64,000 nucleotides of DNA, taken from NCBI GenBank assembly GCA_958295665.1, contig OY282560.1, positions 46,438,333-46,502,332 of the forward strand, written 5' to 3'. This stretch comes from Tipula vernalis. Lineage: Eukaryota > Arthropoda > Insecta > Diptera > Tipulidae. Below, one piece after another: positions 54,075-64,000 of the stretch; position 1 is the stretch's first letter, and the number at the start of each line of letters is the position of its first letter. A program made the position numbers and the translations under genes. Under the pieces are notes generated by a model. It had not been told where the DNA came from. It worked only from the letters and a program-made list of their open reading frames with translations, and ran no database searches.

Positions 54075-54392
54075 ATGTTCAAGGTACAGTAAATTTATTA
54101 ATTTTAATTGTGAAATTTAATTTAATTAATATTTTTGCTTTTATTAATCTAGGCAATTCTATTACTTGCAATTATTGCTACAACTTTTGAAGAACCGGCA
54201 ACCGCTTCAGTAGTCTCAGATGAAGAATTATCTGATGAGCTTCAAAGTGAAAGTCAATCAGACGAAGAAGACTCACCAGAACAACCTTCAGCTGACACTG
54301 AAAGTAAACCAGCCAACGCGGAAGGAGAATCAGAGGGAGCCGACTATGATGAGAGCTCCTCTAAAATGACTGCAATATTTATACCAGTTTAA
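54075..54392 (+). CDS. Gene C: small acidic secreted-type protein, paralogue of gene B
   Basis: Exon 1 is ATG TTC AAG (54075-54083); phase-0 intron of 69 nt (54084-54152) starts GTACAG and ends ATCTAG; exon 2 ends at TAA 54390-54392. The product is 82 residues: a short hydrophobic signal (MFKAILLLAIIAT), then a strongly acidic mature region (about one third Asp/Glu, many Ser) without any Cys, ending in hydrophobic 'TAIFIPV'. Compared with gene B it lacks 14 codons across the signal cleavage area, so secretion may be altered. The intact frame, splice sites and promoter argue for a working gene; function unknown. Confidence 0.7.
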
Positions 54393-54790
54393 ATATTAAT
54401 AAATTGTTGTTTACGCACTTGCGAGTTTTATAATTTCAACAATTGGTGTCTAGTTTTTAAAAGAGGAACTCAAAGAGAAAAATGTTGTACGGTGTTAACC
54501 ACGATGATTTGAAGTGTTTTTATTTGTATTGTCCTAATCGTTTATCCAGAACTCTTCTTCGGAGCACAATCAATTATCATTTGAATTAACAATCGTTTTA
54601 AGATAGCAACTCAAGCATTTAGCTCAGTGCCAGGCGGGCGGGCCCTCACAAAGTAATAAATAATTAAAAACCGACATCAAATAATTTTTGTTTGTCTGGT
54701 AAGATGTAACAACAGTAATTTTTTCGTTATTAAATAACTAATTCCATTCTACCCTAGGCGTCACTGTAACAATATTTTGAATGCAATATA

Positions 54791-54952
54791 CAGGGTTAAT
54801 GGTAACTCGACATATTCCTTGCAGGACGTTATGGTAGGGTATATCTCAAAAACTACTGAATTTCGATAGAACATTTAATGGCTTAAATGTTGTATTTTAA
54901 CCCTACTATAATGTCCTGCAAGGAATACGTCAAGTTACTACCAGTAACCCTG
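54791..54952. mobile_element. MITE with 55-bp TIRs and TA duplication
   Basis: CAGGGTTAATGGTAACTCGA to its near reverse complement ending CCAGTAACCCTG, flanked by TA on both sides (54789-54790, 54953-54954). Terminal repeats of about 55 bp leave a centre of about 50 bp. TA duplication and CAGGGT ends suggest a Tc1/mariner-type non-autonomous element. Confidence 0.9.
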
Positions 54953-54989
54953 TATGTATTCGAAAGGTATTCACTTGGGTTATTCATTC

Positions 54990-55560
54990 TTGGAATTTGC
55001 CTTTTTCGCAGCTTGTGATGTGTCTATCAAACTGTCCTCCATGAAACACGGTTTTAATCTGTCGATTGAATTGTCGCTGACTTGCCCTTTTATCTCTAAA
55101 GTGTAATTACAGCAAATATGCCTTCATATGCTAGATGTGCAGTGACCTTTTGCTTAGGTCAGTTCGTCAGTTCCTGTACGACAAATACCTTTTTACTGCA
55201 ATATTATGAAGGTGTAGTGGAGTGAAATTTGCTGAAATGTTCTCATTAGAACTTTTGCTCCTAACAGCAATTGGCTGAAGATGCTAATTGGTTCGCCGAA
55301 AAGCAATTCGGAAATCTTGATGATATGTCGTGCGAAGTTTCAACAAAACGTAAGCCAGCAATTTAGAGAATTCGGTGGGCAGTTCTGATTCGAATTGGGA
55401 TACTTGGTCCATTAAAATCGAATTAGGCACTCCAAAGTGAGAAATCCTGTTGTTGAAAACTGCTAGTTGTTTCGGCACTAACATCTGCAATTGGAATTAG
55501 TTCAGTCCACCTAGTGAAGCGCCGACACTGGTAATTGACTGACACTGATAATGGAGTGAT
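54990..55560 (-). pseudogene. CsRn1-like integrase relic
   Basis: On the minus strand 'ISHFGVPNSILMDQVSQFES' and 'LPTEFSKLLAYV' (55390-55450) match the integrase core of the 35.8-41.5 kb element (its Asp-Gln-Gly region, here Asp-Gln-Val), and 55030-55070 gives a decayed 'IDRLKPC'-type GPY/F end. Much older and deleted. Confidence 0.7.
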
Positions 55561-56449
55561 GATTCCTGATGTATTTTCGTAAATTGCTTCGACACAGTAA
55601 CCAGCGGTCTGACGCGGTCGTAGTAGCTTTCAGTTGGGGGTCTTGGGGACAAATAAGTTCGTTAATAGACTCCAAGAATTAGGACCTGAGGCCTGTTGGA
55701 GTATTTATCCTACGGATTATGCTAATAACAATAACTATTCATATAACGAACACATTTGTCATGGGCCGGGATAGGCATGCGGACAACGATTGTAGCCCTC
55801 CTCCCCCCAGGACGCTAGCTTCCCGGTAGCTAAGGAGGCTCTCACTCAGGTGAGTCGCTGGTAAATCATCAGAAGGGACCTTCAACCCTTGAAAAGTGAA
55901 TACCCATTCCCCAAGCAAGGCTCCATTTACTAACGTTTAGCATACACCGCCACCTGCTCTGGATTACGCGGACTGAACGCAGAGTCACCTGTAATCGCCG
56001 GCTATCGGACCGAACTTGTATATACGGCCAGAGCGGGAAACGAAGATACCGAACTGCTGTTGAGTGTCAATACCCTACTACTAGGGATTACACTTGCAGG
56101 TCATCGACATCCAGATACAAAAAGTATACGATATAAAAACTACCAAGGTCCTGTCCTGCTCCTCCCCTCCAGTTCCGGGATGACCTCAACTATTACTCTC
56201 GCATCACCCAATGCGGAGTATAAACAACAAGGTGCACTTTTGTTTTTTTCTTGCGTCTAGCTTGCTTATTACGGGTTGCGGTTGGTGTAGCTTTGGGTTT
56301 ACGGCCAACGACCTCAAGTAATACCCCTCAAACTTATAGACGCAGCAGACTATTCGAGGCAAAATACACTATTAACACGTATACTGATACCAGACATGAA
56401 AAATTAACACGACGTACCGGTCGCTATCAAACTTAAATTGGTTTTCTTT
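55561..56449. other. GC-richer unassigned region, possibly LINE 5' sequence
   Basis: 55760-56330 has clearly higher GC than its surroundings, similar in feel to the LOA LINE leader at 18926-19363, with two short frames (56060-56260, 56251-56436). I see no domain. A fragment of an I/R1/LOA-type LINE is possible. Confidence 0.3.
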
Positions 56450-58330
56450 CTTTTTAATTAACATGATCAACCGTTCGCCCCGAAACTTAAAATTCTTCTC
56501 CCTTAAAATTGGTATGCCCACCCAGGAAGGACACGCATCAAGTAGAGTTACATTATTGGGCCACTATTCGCTGGATATGCCGTCAACGCCACAACCGATT
56601 TTCTTTTATGATTAATAGGTTCGGTTCCGATAACAATTTGAGTGTATATTGAAAATTCAAAAGTGACAAGAGGGGAGTAATTCGGATTTCGGTCAGCAAC
56701 GTTGCTATCTCTTAATAAGTTTGACGTGTCTCTGCTATCACTCGTTTCAGAATATATTTTGTGAACTTTACTGCTGCCTCCCATGAACCTCCAAAATTTG
56801 GAGCAGCTGGCAGAATAAAATGCCATTGGATATTATTAATTGTGGTATATCGCATGAATTGTTTGGTTGTAATTTTTTTTGTGGGCCAAAGAAATGAGAC
56901 CAGTAATCGCTATAGATGTGACCGCATATTTCCCCCAGTTGTCATGTCATAAACCAGTGCTGAATGGACAGCTTTACTTAACATACGTAGAAAAAGTGCC
57001 AAATCTAATTTTATAATTTTAGCAGCCTGCAGTCTGGATGCCTTGTTTAACAGGGTTCCTGCATAATCCACTCCAGTGGAATAAAAATGTCAATGAAACA
57101 CTACTGTTGTTGTAAACGCTTGACACATCTACCAACAACTGCTCGAACCTCATCTTACTATGTGGAATTTTTGCTTTAATGTTAAAATGGATAAACCTGC
57201 TTATAACTGTTTCAGTTGGTCACCTCTGATAATAAACAGTGCCACATGATTTCTTGCTGGAAGTATAAGTGAATGTATCATGTCGTGTGGAACTCGTCTT
57301 CCAACTCATAATAAACCGATTTCATCTATAAAATGAAAAATATTGGTGAGCTCTTTGAATTCGAAAGCAAAACATTTCTGCTGAACTCATCTTACCACAA
57401 AATTGAATGCCGTCAAATTTAGCTTAAAACGATTTTTTAAAAACTTCAGTTCACCGTTCAGTGAGTCTACCAAGCCAATCGTTACTAATTTCTTAATTTA
57501 ACAGCACCAACGTATTAATTTTCTGCTTTTTACACGATGATATCCAATTGAGCACAATCGTGCAGAGTCCGTCCACATTTTGTAACTTAATACATTATTC
57601 TCCTTCCACCTACCACCACCTATTCAGCATGAAGGCTATATAGATTTGCCAAATTGGTTCTGGTAAAAGATCGTCCCAGTTGATACCTAATAATCCATCA
57701 CCTTTAAACCTCTGGATATTTTGTTGTGTAGTCCAAAGCAAGTTGATTTAAAGTCTTAGTTTCTAGGAACGGAGCGGACATTGTGCCATATGTACCGATC
57801 CTTAACTTATAGACCTGTACATCTTCAAGGCGTCCTTTTTTAGAAACGAATTTCTGGTATTCACTGTCCGCTTTATTCATTCACCCAAACTTGCCGAAAT
57901 ATTTCATCAATAACAGCGGTGAAAACAATTTCGTGAATTCTGAATCATAGCGGTAATTCTACTAAACTTGAGTGTTCTAGTCTTGGCCGATTAATTAAAC
58001 ACAACGCGCAATTTATTTGTTGAACCACTCTCCTTGATCACTACGATGCGGCAAATAGTATTGATGATCGGTTCCAATATCTCATGATATTTCCAAGTAC
58101 TCCAGTTTTAAATATTCATCTTTAATAAAACGTATTGCTTTTCAAATTCACTGTTGCGCCAAATTTTTGATGCTCTCGAATTTCCCAGACCTGATCCTGA
58201 CATATTCTCTCCGTTGAAGTATTTCTAAACCTAGAAAATTGCTACAATCGAATAAGTTGTGGTCCCTGCCACAAAATACACAGCTTACTGCTGGTGCAGT
58301 GTGCATTGCCCTTAAATGATGTAACTTGGT
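56450..58330 (-). mobile_element. BEL/Pao relic, minus strand
   Basis: Read on the minus strand from high to low coordinates: 'VWEIREHQKFGA' (58190), RT wording 'GTYGTMSAPFLETKTLNQLA' (57760-57820), RNase H 'WTDSARLCSIGYHRV' (57530-57580), integrase 'STGVDYAGTLLNKASRLQAAK' (about 57080-57015) and 'PAAPNFGGSWEAAVKF' (about 56805-56760). Order and wording are those of BEL/Pao pol. Every domain is broken by stops. Confidence 0.8.
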
Positions 58331-59135
58331 TTTACTTTAATTAGAAGAATATCGATTGTATTTCATTCGTTTATTCAAAACTGAGAAAGGTCAATTGGCA
58401 TATTTTATAGTTTCCGTTAAAAGGTGGAATATTAGTAGACGGTAATCGAAAATTGCTAGCTGGCGTTTGCATCAAGCTGAACACGCTTGTCTGATTAAAA
58501 CGTATATATGGGCAAATAAAAAGGGTGTTTTGAAAGCCAAGGAACCAACAAAGTACTGAAGGTAATCAAGTCCTGAGACGACGGTATTACCGCGGTAAAA
58601 ACCCCGGTAAAGGAACTGTCGTGGTAATACGATTTTGATAGATTCTGGAAAAATGCGTTAACCAATGAATTGAAAATCGCTTGACGGTAGAGTACGCGTC
58701 TAAGAGCTCTCGATCAATGCGCTATACGGCTGCTGTATAGCTTCGCCTATCTGGCGAATGCTTAAGAACGTGTGAGAACACTTCTTCCGCCTCCTTGGAC
58801 CAATCAATGGCTTTAATAGTCGTTTGGAATGAACGCTCTATAAAAATTTAGAACGCCCAAAAAATGCCTTGCCCAAAACAGCGGAATCATTACAAAACCA
58901 CAACAAAAATAAAAACTATAAAGGGCTGAAACCTCATAAGGGGATCAGAACTTCGGTCTTCATTAATTCAATTCAAGAATAATTTTAAAATCCAATTTTC
59001 AACCCACATGTCAAATTTCATCATATTCGGTTGAGATATAGGCAAGTTCCCTCATACTTGGCCATATTCCAGAACTAAATCTAAAACTAAACTAACTCTA
59101 ATACACATATGTTGTACATATATGTGAGAACACCC
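58331..59135. other. No gene; dispersed repeat at 58910-59090
   Basis: 58915-58975 repeats the phrase around 50885-50950 (GGGCTGA-ACCTCAT and GATCAGAACTTCG), and 58975-59085 repeats the subrepeat of the 52.4-53.0 kb element. The rest is unassigned; BEL gag would be expected here but is not recognised. Confidence 0.45.
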
Positions 59136-59550
59136 TGTTATAATCATACAATCGTTGATAACTTCAGTGGAGTTTGATGATGTTGTCTCTTTTTGCGATG
59201 TTTTGGTTTACCGTTGAAATTGAAAAAAAACGAAGAAACATGAAGAAGACCGGATTAGATTTGATTTGACCGTGTACAATAGAAGAAGTGTAAATAAAAG
59301 AAGTAAAATTGGATTACATATTTGTAACGTGTTAAAGTCGGGCGTTTTATTTGAGGTTGTGTGTTTGGAGTTCGTTCATTTTTTCTGGATCAATTTGTGA
59401 AATCCCACCAAATTGGGGGCTCAACCGGGATCCTCGACAATTGATTCAACGTGGAAATAAGATGGCGGATATTTCCGGATTTGTTTTCAACATTCGAGCG
59501 CGTGGTGATCAAGGATTAGCAGTCATCTAACAAGGTCATATATAATCGAG

Positions 59551-60500
59551 TTGAGTGATTATAAGAGAACTTTTTCGTCAATTGGGTGTAATAAAAATGT
59601 GCAAGTTTATAAGTGTATAATGGGGCGAAAAAATAAAACAAAAAATCGTTCGATTGATAAGGTTACCTTCACCGAATCGGATGAAGAAGAGTATATCAAA
59701 CAATTTCATTTAAGTTTGCAAAACATTCGAACTATGAACAGCACCGTGAGAAAAGTGAATAATAGTGAAAATCCGGAAATGTAACGAAATTAAATCGATG
59801 CGTGAAGAACTTTTGCGTCTAAAACAAGAAAATTAACGGTTACGAAGCCAGCCGCATGGTTTAGAAAATTCGGGAAATCGTTTTAACGGTAAAGAGGAAC
59901 AGTTAAGTGAAACCGTTGTAAACCAAGACTCAATTCGTAAGAATGCCGCTACCGATGGAACGCCGCATAATAGTAATGCTAATGCCGCATCACAATCATC
60001 ATTGTTAAAAACCTATTCAATTCAGTTAAAAGATTTAGCTGAATATATTTCAAAATTCGACGGAACTGATGAACATCTTGTTGAAAATTGGATAGATGAG
60101 TTCGAAAATACAGCAGATTTATTTGAATTAACTCCGTTACAAAAATTAGTGTTCGCGAAACAATCTTTAACAGGTAGTGCAAGATAAGCTTTAAAAACCG
60201 AACCAAATATTAGAAGCTGGAACGAAATCAAAAATTTATTACTTCGTGAATATCAAAAGAAGTTCACGAGTACCAAGAAGTTCACGAGTACCAAATAATT
60301 TCTCAAGTACAGCCAAAACCAAGCCGAACAAGCACACCACAAAATACCATTGTATGTTTTAATTGCGGTAAAAAAGGTCATACATCGAATAAGTGCCGGA
60401 TGAGGGATGAGGGACCAAAATGTTTCAGATGTTTGAAATTTGGTCACAAAGCTCCAGACTGTCCTGGTAGACAATCAACTAAGCAACCACAAGCAAAGAC
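59551..60500 (+). pseudogene. gag of the 59-kb Gypsy element
   Basis: 59620 on gives 'MGRKNKTKNRSIDKV' and an acidic stretch; 60002-60187 has capsid wording ('AEYISKFDGTDEHLVENWID', 'LQKLVFAKQSLTG'); 60353-60470 carries two CCHC knuckles, 'CFNCGKKGHTSNKC' and 'CFRCLKFGHKAPDC'. Stops at 59782, 60185 and 60296 break it. A duplicated AAGAAGTTCACGAGTACC lies at about 60260-60295. Confidence 0.8.
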
Positions 60501-61223
60501 ATTGAAGAAGGAGGTAGAAGAAGCTAACATAAATTTAAGACACAATCACAAGTTAGTTACAATTTGTGGACATGTAATCGAAGCTCTTGTTGAGGCACGG
60601 GAAGTTATTTAACACTTTTATTGGAAGATGTTTACACTGTTATGGGATATCCATCAATATACGGCACCCGAACAAAATTAAGAGGGATTGGAGACAGTTC
60701 AATTGAAACAATAGGCTACTTCCTAGGAAATATTATTATCGATGTCGATGAATTTAGTGGGAAAATACACGTCGTACCGCAAAATTCAATGCAAGTCAGT
60801 TGTATAATCGGAACGGATATGTTGCATAAAAGCGGGATAGTTCTAAGCGAAAATGGTATACTCATTAAACAACTACCAAATGATAATTTTCTAAGTGCTT
60901 TCCAGTTAAACGTAGAAGAAGAAGAAACAATTAAAATCCATGACGCTGAATATCGAAAGGGGGTAGAACAACTGATCAAGAACTACGTGCCAATAGTCAT
61001 GAAATTAACCCTAAAGACTGAGCGTCCTATTTTCCAACCGCCAAGAAGAGTAGCATCTAAAGAAAAGGAGGAAATAGAATGTCAAATTAACAAATGGATT
61101 CAAGAAGAAATAATAAGACCTAGCTGTTCCGAATACGCAAGTCCAGTCGTGCTAGTAAATAAAAAAGTCGGATCCAAGCGCTTGTGTATAGATTACAAAA
61201 GATTAAACGCAGAGAAGTGGTAA
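60501..61223 (+). pseudogene. Protease and RT start of the 59-kb Gypsy element
   Basis: 'VTICGHVIEALVEAREVI' is the protease strand whose DTG has been lost. 60621-61223 continues with 'SCIIGTDMLHKSGIVL' (protease end) and RT: 'EEIIRPSCSEYASPVVLV' and 'RLCIDYKRLNAE'. A one-base shift follows at 61205-61220. Confidence 0.8.
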
Positions 61224-62036
61224 TGGATCGGTATCCACTACCTCTAATAGAAGATCAGATTGACCAATTACACTCATCCGAAGTATATTCAACGCTAGAT
61301 TTAGAAAACGGATTTTTGCATGTGTTAATTAAGGAAGAGGGTCGAAAATTTACAGCTTTTGTGATACACATGGGACATTATGTTTAATCGTGTTCCGTTT
61401 GGATTGTGCACCTCCACCGGCTGTATTTCAAAGATATGTAAATTACATATTTAGACATTTAATTCAGAATAAAACATTAATGGTGTATATGGATGATTTG
61501 ATTGTGGCAGCAAGAGATGTTGAAGAAAATTTGAAGAAGCTAAAAGATGTCATGAAAATAGCCAGTGAATATGGATTACAGTTCAGGTGGAAAAAATGTC
61601 AATTTCTATTCAGGGAAATCGAGTTCTTGGGGTATACTGTGTCGAAGGGGAAAATCAAACCATCACCAGCCAATTCACAAGGCAGTACATATGTAGTTAT
61701 CTAGGATTAACTGGGTATTTTAGAAAATTTACACCTAGTTATTCACTGATAGCAAAACCATTAACCGACCTTTTGAGGAAAAATAATAAGCCTAACGTGC
61801 AAACAGAGTTACACACAGATGCATCCAAACACGGATACGGCTCTGTTTTACTACAAAAGAGCCAAAAAGATGATAATTTTCATCCCGTCCACTGGATCCC
61901 CCTGGACTGTCCGAGAAGTGTCAAACAAATACGAGATAATTGCATTGAGTGTATACTCGCCGTACGTAAACCTGGAAGGCAGGAGGGGTTTTTGCACCCC
62001 CCGCCCAAAGATAAGTCACCGTTCCATTAGTACCAT
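61184..62036 (+). pseudogene. RT palm and RNase H of the 59-kb Gypsy element
   Basis: 'MDRYPLPLIEDQIDQL', 'YSTLDLENGFLHVLI' (first Asp), stop at 61385, then 'VYMDDLIVAARD' (catalytic pair, about 61483-61518), 'KKCQFLFREIEFLGYTV' and, in a third frame, 'LTGYFRKFTPSYSLIAKPL' and 'LHTDASKHGYGSVLL' (RNase H). The RNase H end and integrase zinc domain are missing at about 62030. Confidence 0.82.
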
Positions 62037-62039
62037 TTA

Positions 62040-62650
62040 GACCATTTAGGTCCATTAGCCTGTACAGCTAAAAACTACAAATTTATTTTTTCTGTTGTAG
62101 ATGGGTTCTCCAAGTTCATATGGATTTTCCCAGTGAAGACAACATCTACCGGTTGGAAGCACAGAGGACGATATTTGGAAATCCGAAATGGGTTGTAACC
62201 GATCACGGTACAGCATTTACATCACGCAGTTTCGACGAATATTGTAAGGGGAACAATATTGACCACACGGTGATAACAACAGGCGTCCCACGAGACAACG
62301 GACAAATTGAGCAGATGCATTCAATCATCATACCAGTATTGGCTAAATTGGCTATCGAGCGACCAGAGAGGTGGTATAGTCATGTCAGCAGTGTTCAAAG
62401 ATTTTTGAATTGCACTTGGCAGCGAAGCGTCAGTCGTACACCGCTTGAAGTTATGTTCGGTGTTAAAATGCATAACCCTGAAGACATCACTATCGCGGAA
62501 ATCGTATCCGATGAAATGATGAAGAAATTCATAATCGATAGAGAAAACGATCGGAGTGAGGTACGACAAGAGATTTCCAAGATACAAGAAGAGAATAGAA
62601 AAATATTCAACAAGAGACGAAAGGAAGCAATTGCAAGTTATGTCCAAAAT
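62040..62650 (+). pseudogene. Integrase of the 59-kb Gypsy element
   Basis: 'HLGPLACTAKNYKFIFSVVD' at about 62035-62100 is the first part of the core; 62120-62640 reads 'WVVTDHGTAFTSRSFDEY' (Asp), 'VPRDNGQIEQMHSI' (Glu, written DNGQIEQ) and the linker 'EENRKIFNKRRKEAIASY'. The frame then runs into the truncated LTR at 62653, so the C-terminal domain is deleted. Confidence 0.85.
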
Positions 62651-62724
62651 TGTGTAAGTCGGGCGTTTTATTTGAGGTTGTGTGTTTGGAGTTCGTTCAT
62701 TTTTTCTGGATCAATTTGTGAAAT

Positions 62725-63195
62725 CCCACACACATACAAACACTCACTTATATAAATTTCTCAACTGCTCACTAAATACAAATCCAACCCCAACTCAACC
62801 CCAATTCAACCCGCAAACGGCCCCCAACTCAACCCTCTACCTAAACGCAAACTCTCTTTCAATTCAATTTTCAAACCAGCATATATAGAAATTAGCCAAC
62901 TGCTCACTATATCTTAATCCAACCCCAACTTATGTCCAACTCAACTTCAACTCAACCCTTGACTTAACCTTCAACTGTACCCCAAACTTAATGCCCAACT
63001 CAATATTCAAACCAGCATATATAAAAAATTGGTAAATATTTTTATAACCAGGTATTTTGTGTCAATATGGTATGGCAGGTACCCGACGCTCTTGACGCAC
63101 AGGTTCCAAAAGTTTTTCAAATCTCGGCCTTGACCATAGAAACAGATTGGCAAAAAAAAAAAATCTAAATCGAACAAGCCGTTCTCGAGATACCA
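62725..63195 (+). repeat. Direct repeat R, copy 2
   Basis: Same order of words as 53160-53645. It begins exactly where the truncated Gypsy 3' LTR stops. Confidence 0.85.
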
Positions 63196-63519
63196 TGGGT
63201 ACAGACCAACAGACATCCAGATAGACGGACGGACATTTTTTTTTTTGCTTTTTTAGACACCAGGGACTTTCAAAACGTTGAAAAAAGTAGTTTTGGACCT
63301 ACCAAATTTTAGATTATTTTTGACAGGATTTTAATACTTTGGTCTTTTTAGAACGAAGTTTTAATTACAAAAATTAGTATGGCCAAAAATTAAGTGGGCG
63401 GGATTTAATTCCGCCGAGAAATTTGATATGGCGATATAATCGCGCCTCGAATTTTGTTTTATGGCTTCAATGGAGTCAAAATAAGTTCCACAAAGTAGCA
63501 ATTTGAGTCTGGGAAACAG
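63196..63519. other. No gene recognised
   Basis: Contains a T-run (63238-63246 and neighbours) and GCGGGATTTAATTCCGCC at about 63397-63414, a short palindromic word. Confidence 0.4.
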
Positions 63520-63575
63520 GAAAAGTCACCTGTGGCACTATTCCGGTTTTCCCAGCTAATTGGGAATTTCAAATT
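63520..63575 (+). mobile_element. Short mariner transposase fragment, + strand
   Basis: CACCTGTGGCACTATTCCGG and the following bases mirror, in inverted orientation, the stretch at 63690-63745 ('APVALFRFS' versus 'APVALFWFS' in translation). This is the third catalytic Asp region of a Mos1-like transposase with the Asp lost. Confidence 0.6.
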
Positions 63576-63689
63576 GATTAATTATGATTTTTAGTGTATT
63601 TTGATGTTGTTTTTTCCAAAAACATGAACAAAATACTAATCGCTCAGTATGCTTTGGAAAAAAAAAACAAATATACACTAAACAGTCAC

Positions 63690-64000
63690 AATAAATCAGT
63701 TCCTAATTCGCAATTCGCCGGGAAAACCAGAATAGTGCCACTGGTGCTAAATCAGGCGAATGCGGTGGTTGATCGATGGTATTTATTGAGTTGTTGGACT
63801 TATATTCGTTGACAATTGTAGTTCGGTGTGATGGCGCGTTATCGTCGTGTATAATCCACGAGTTTCTCCTATAACTCGGGTCACATTTTTCACATCAGCA
63901 CAAGAAATTTCGTTTGTAATACAAAATTAAGGGAAACAATTTGTTCAATAGTTTCGTTCATCGCCGTGCATTAATGAGGTCGACTGACTTGGCCAACTGC
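63690..64000 (-). pseudogene. Mos1-like mariner transposase fragment, runs off the window
   Basis: On the minus strand: 'NSWIIHDDNAPSHRTTIVNEY' at about 63865-63805 (second catalytic Asp in HDDNAPSH) and 'PPHSPDLAPVALFWFSRR' at about 63765-63710 (third catalytic site, PDLAP kept, following DFFLF spoiled). Upstream sequence to the window end contains 'TIEQIVSLNF'-like text with frameshifts. The start of the element lies beyond 64000. Confidence 0.85.

Larger units (their letters stand above)
53672..54530 (+). repeat. Segmental duplication, copy 2 (contains gene C)
   Basis: Starts at ACTTGGCAAACAATAAC and follows copy 1 (31745-32760) through TTTGCCGGCA, the TATA box, leader, gene and GATGATTTGAAGTGT. 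Roughly 80-85 per cent identical outside the coding exon by eye. Confidence 0.85.
59136..62729 (+). mobile_element. Ty3/Gypsy element relic with partial 3' LTR
   Basis: The stretch GTCGGGCGTTTTATTTGAGG through GTGAAATCCCAC occurs at 59336-59408 and 62658-62728: the end of the 5' LTR (start TGTTATAATC at about 59136) and of a truncated 3' LTR. TTGGGGGCTCAACCGGGAT next to the 5' LTR is the primer-binding region. Between are gag, PR, RT, RNase H and IN remnants in order, + strand. Confidence 0.85.

Noticed and set aside
55740..56440. Host gene in the GC-richer island
   Set aside because: Frames are short, overlapping and without motif; the composition resembles a LINE leader more than a host exon.

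Overview
This is a repeat-choked piece of an AT-rich arthropod genome, most likely an insect and probably a fly. There are no bacterial-style operons. The three plausible host genes have tiny first exons, short GT-AG introns and TATA boxes, and nearly everything else is transposable elements typical of insects (Ty3/Gypsy, BEL/Pao, LOA- and Jockey-type LINEs, Penelope, Helitron, mariner, hAT). The small, fast-changing secreted-protein genes resemble the salivary effector families of gall midges, but naming the species group is inference.

Layout. 0-1.6 kb: Gypsy pol relic. 2.0-2.5 kb: degenerate GGGATTTT repeats. 6.2-8.8 kb: a minus-strand LINE with a long open RT frame, abutting about 800 bp of an 8-bp satellite. 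10.1-10.6 kb: host gene A, a secreted Trp/Tyr/Asn-rich protein. 11.7-16.0 kb: decayed Mag-like Gypsy element with both LTRs. 18.6-23.4 kb: BEL integrase split by a LOA-type LINE with an 11-bp target duplication. 23.5-27.6 kb: minus-strand Gypsy relic with a SAP-like gag motif; its 3' LTR carries a 1.48-kb TIR element holding two inverted palindromic repeats. 27.6-30.4 kb: Jockey-like LINE, then a Helitron fragment. 32.2 kb: host gene B. 33.2-43.4 kb: BEL/Pao pieces interrupted by a solo LTR and by a young, nearly intact CsRn1-type Gypsy element (35.8-41.5 kb). 45.5 kb: a hAT MITE. 47-52 kb: mariner, Gypsy and Penelope fragments. 52.4-53.0 kb: an inverted-repeat element. 54.1 kb: host gene C, a segmental duplicate of gene B. 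54.8 kb: a TA-flanked MITE. 55-58.3 kb: Gypsy and BEL relics on the minus strand. 59.1-62.7 kb: a further Gypsy element. 62.7-63.2 kb: a direct repeat of 53.2-53.6 kb. 63.5-64.0 kb: mariner fragments.

The biologically interesting part is the trio of small secreted-protein genes. Each has the codons M-F-K as first exon, then a phase-0 intron of 60-72 nt, then a hydrophobic signal peptide in exon 2. Genes B and C share promoter, 5' leader, intron and signal region closely, while their mature regions have diverged strongly. The rest records repeated nested insertion and gives a relative order of events: BEL, then a solo LTR and a CsRn1 element; BEL, then LOA; Gypsy LTR, then a TIR element. Coordinates of decayed elements are my reading by eye and are approximate unless a target-site duplication or LTR boundary is stated.
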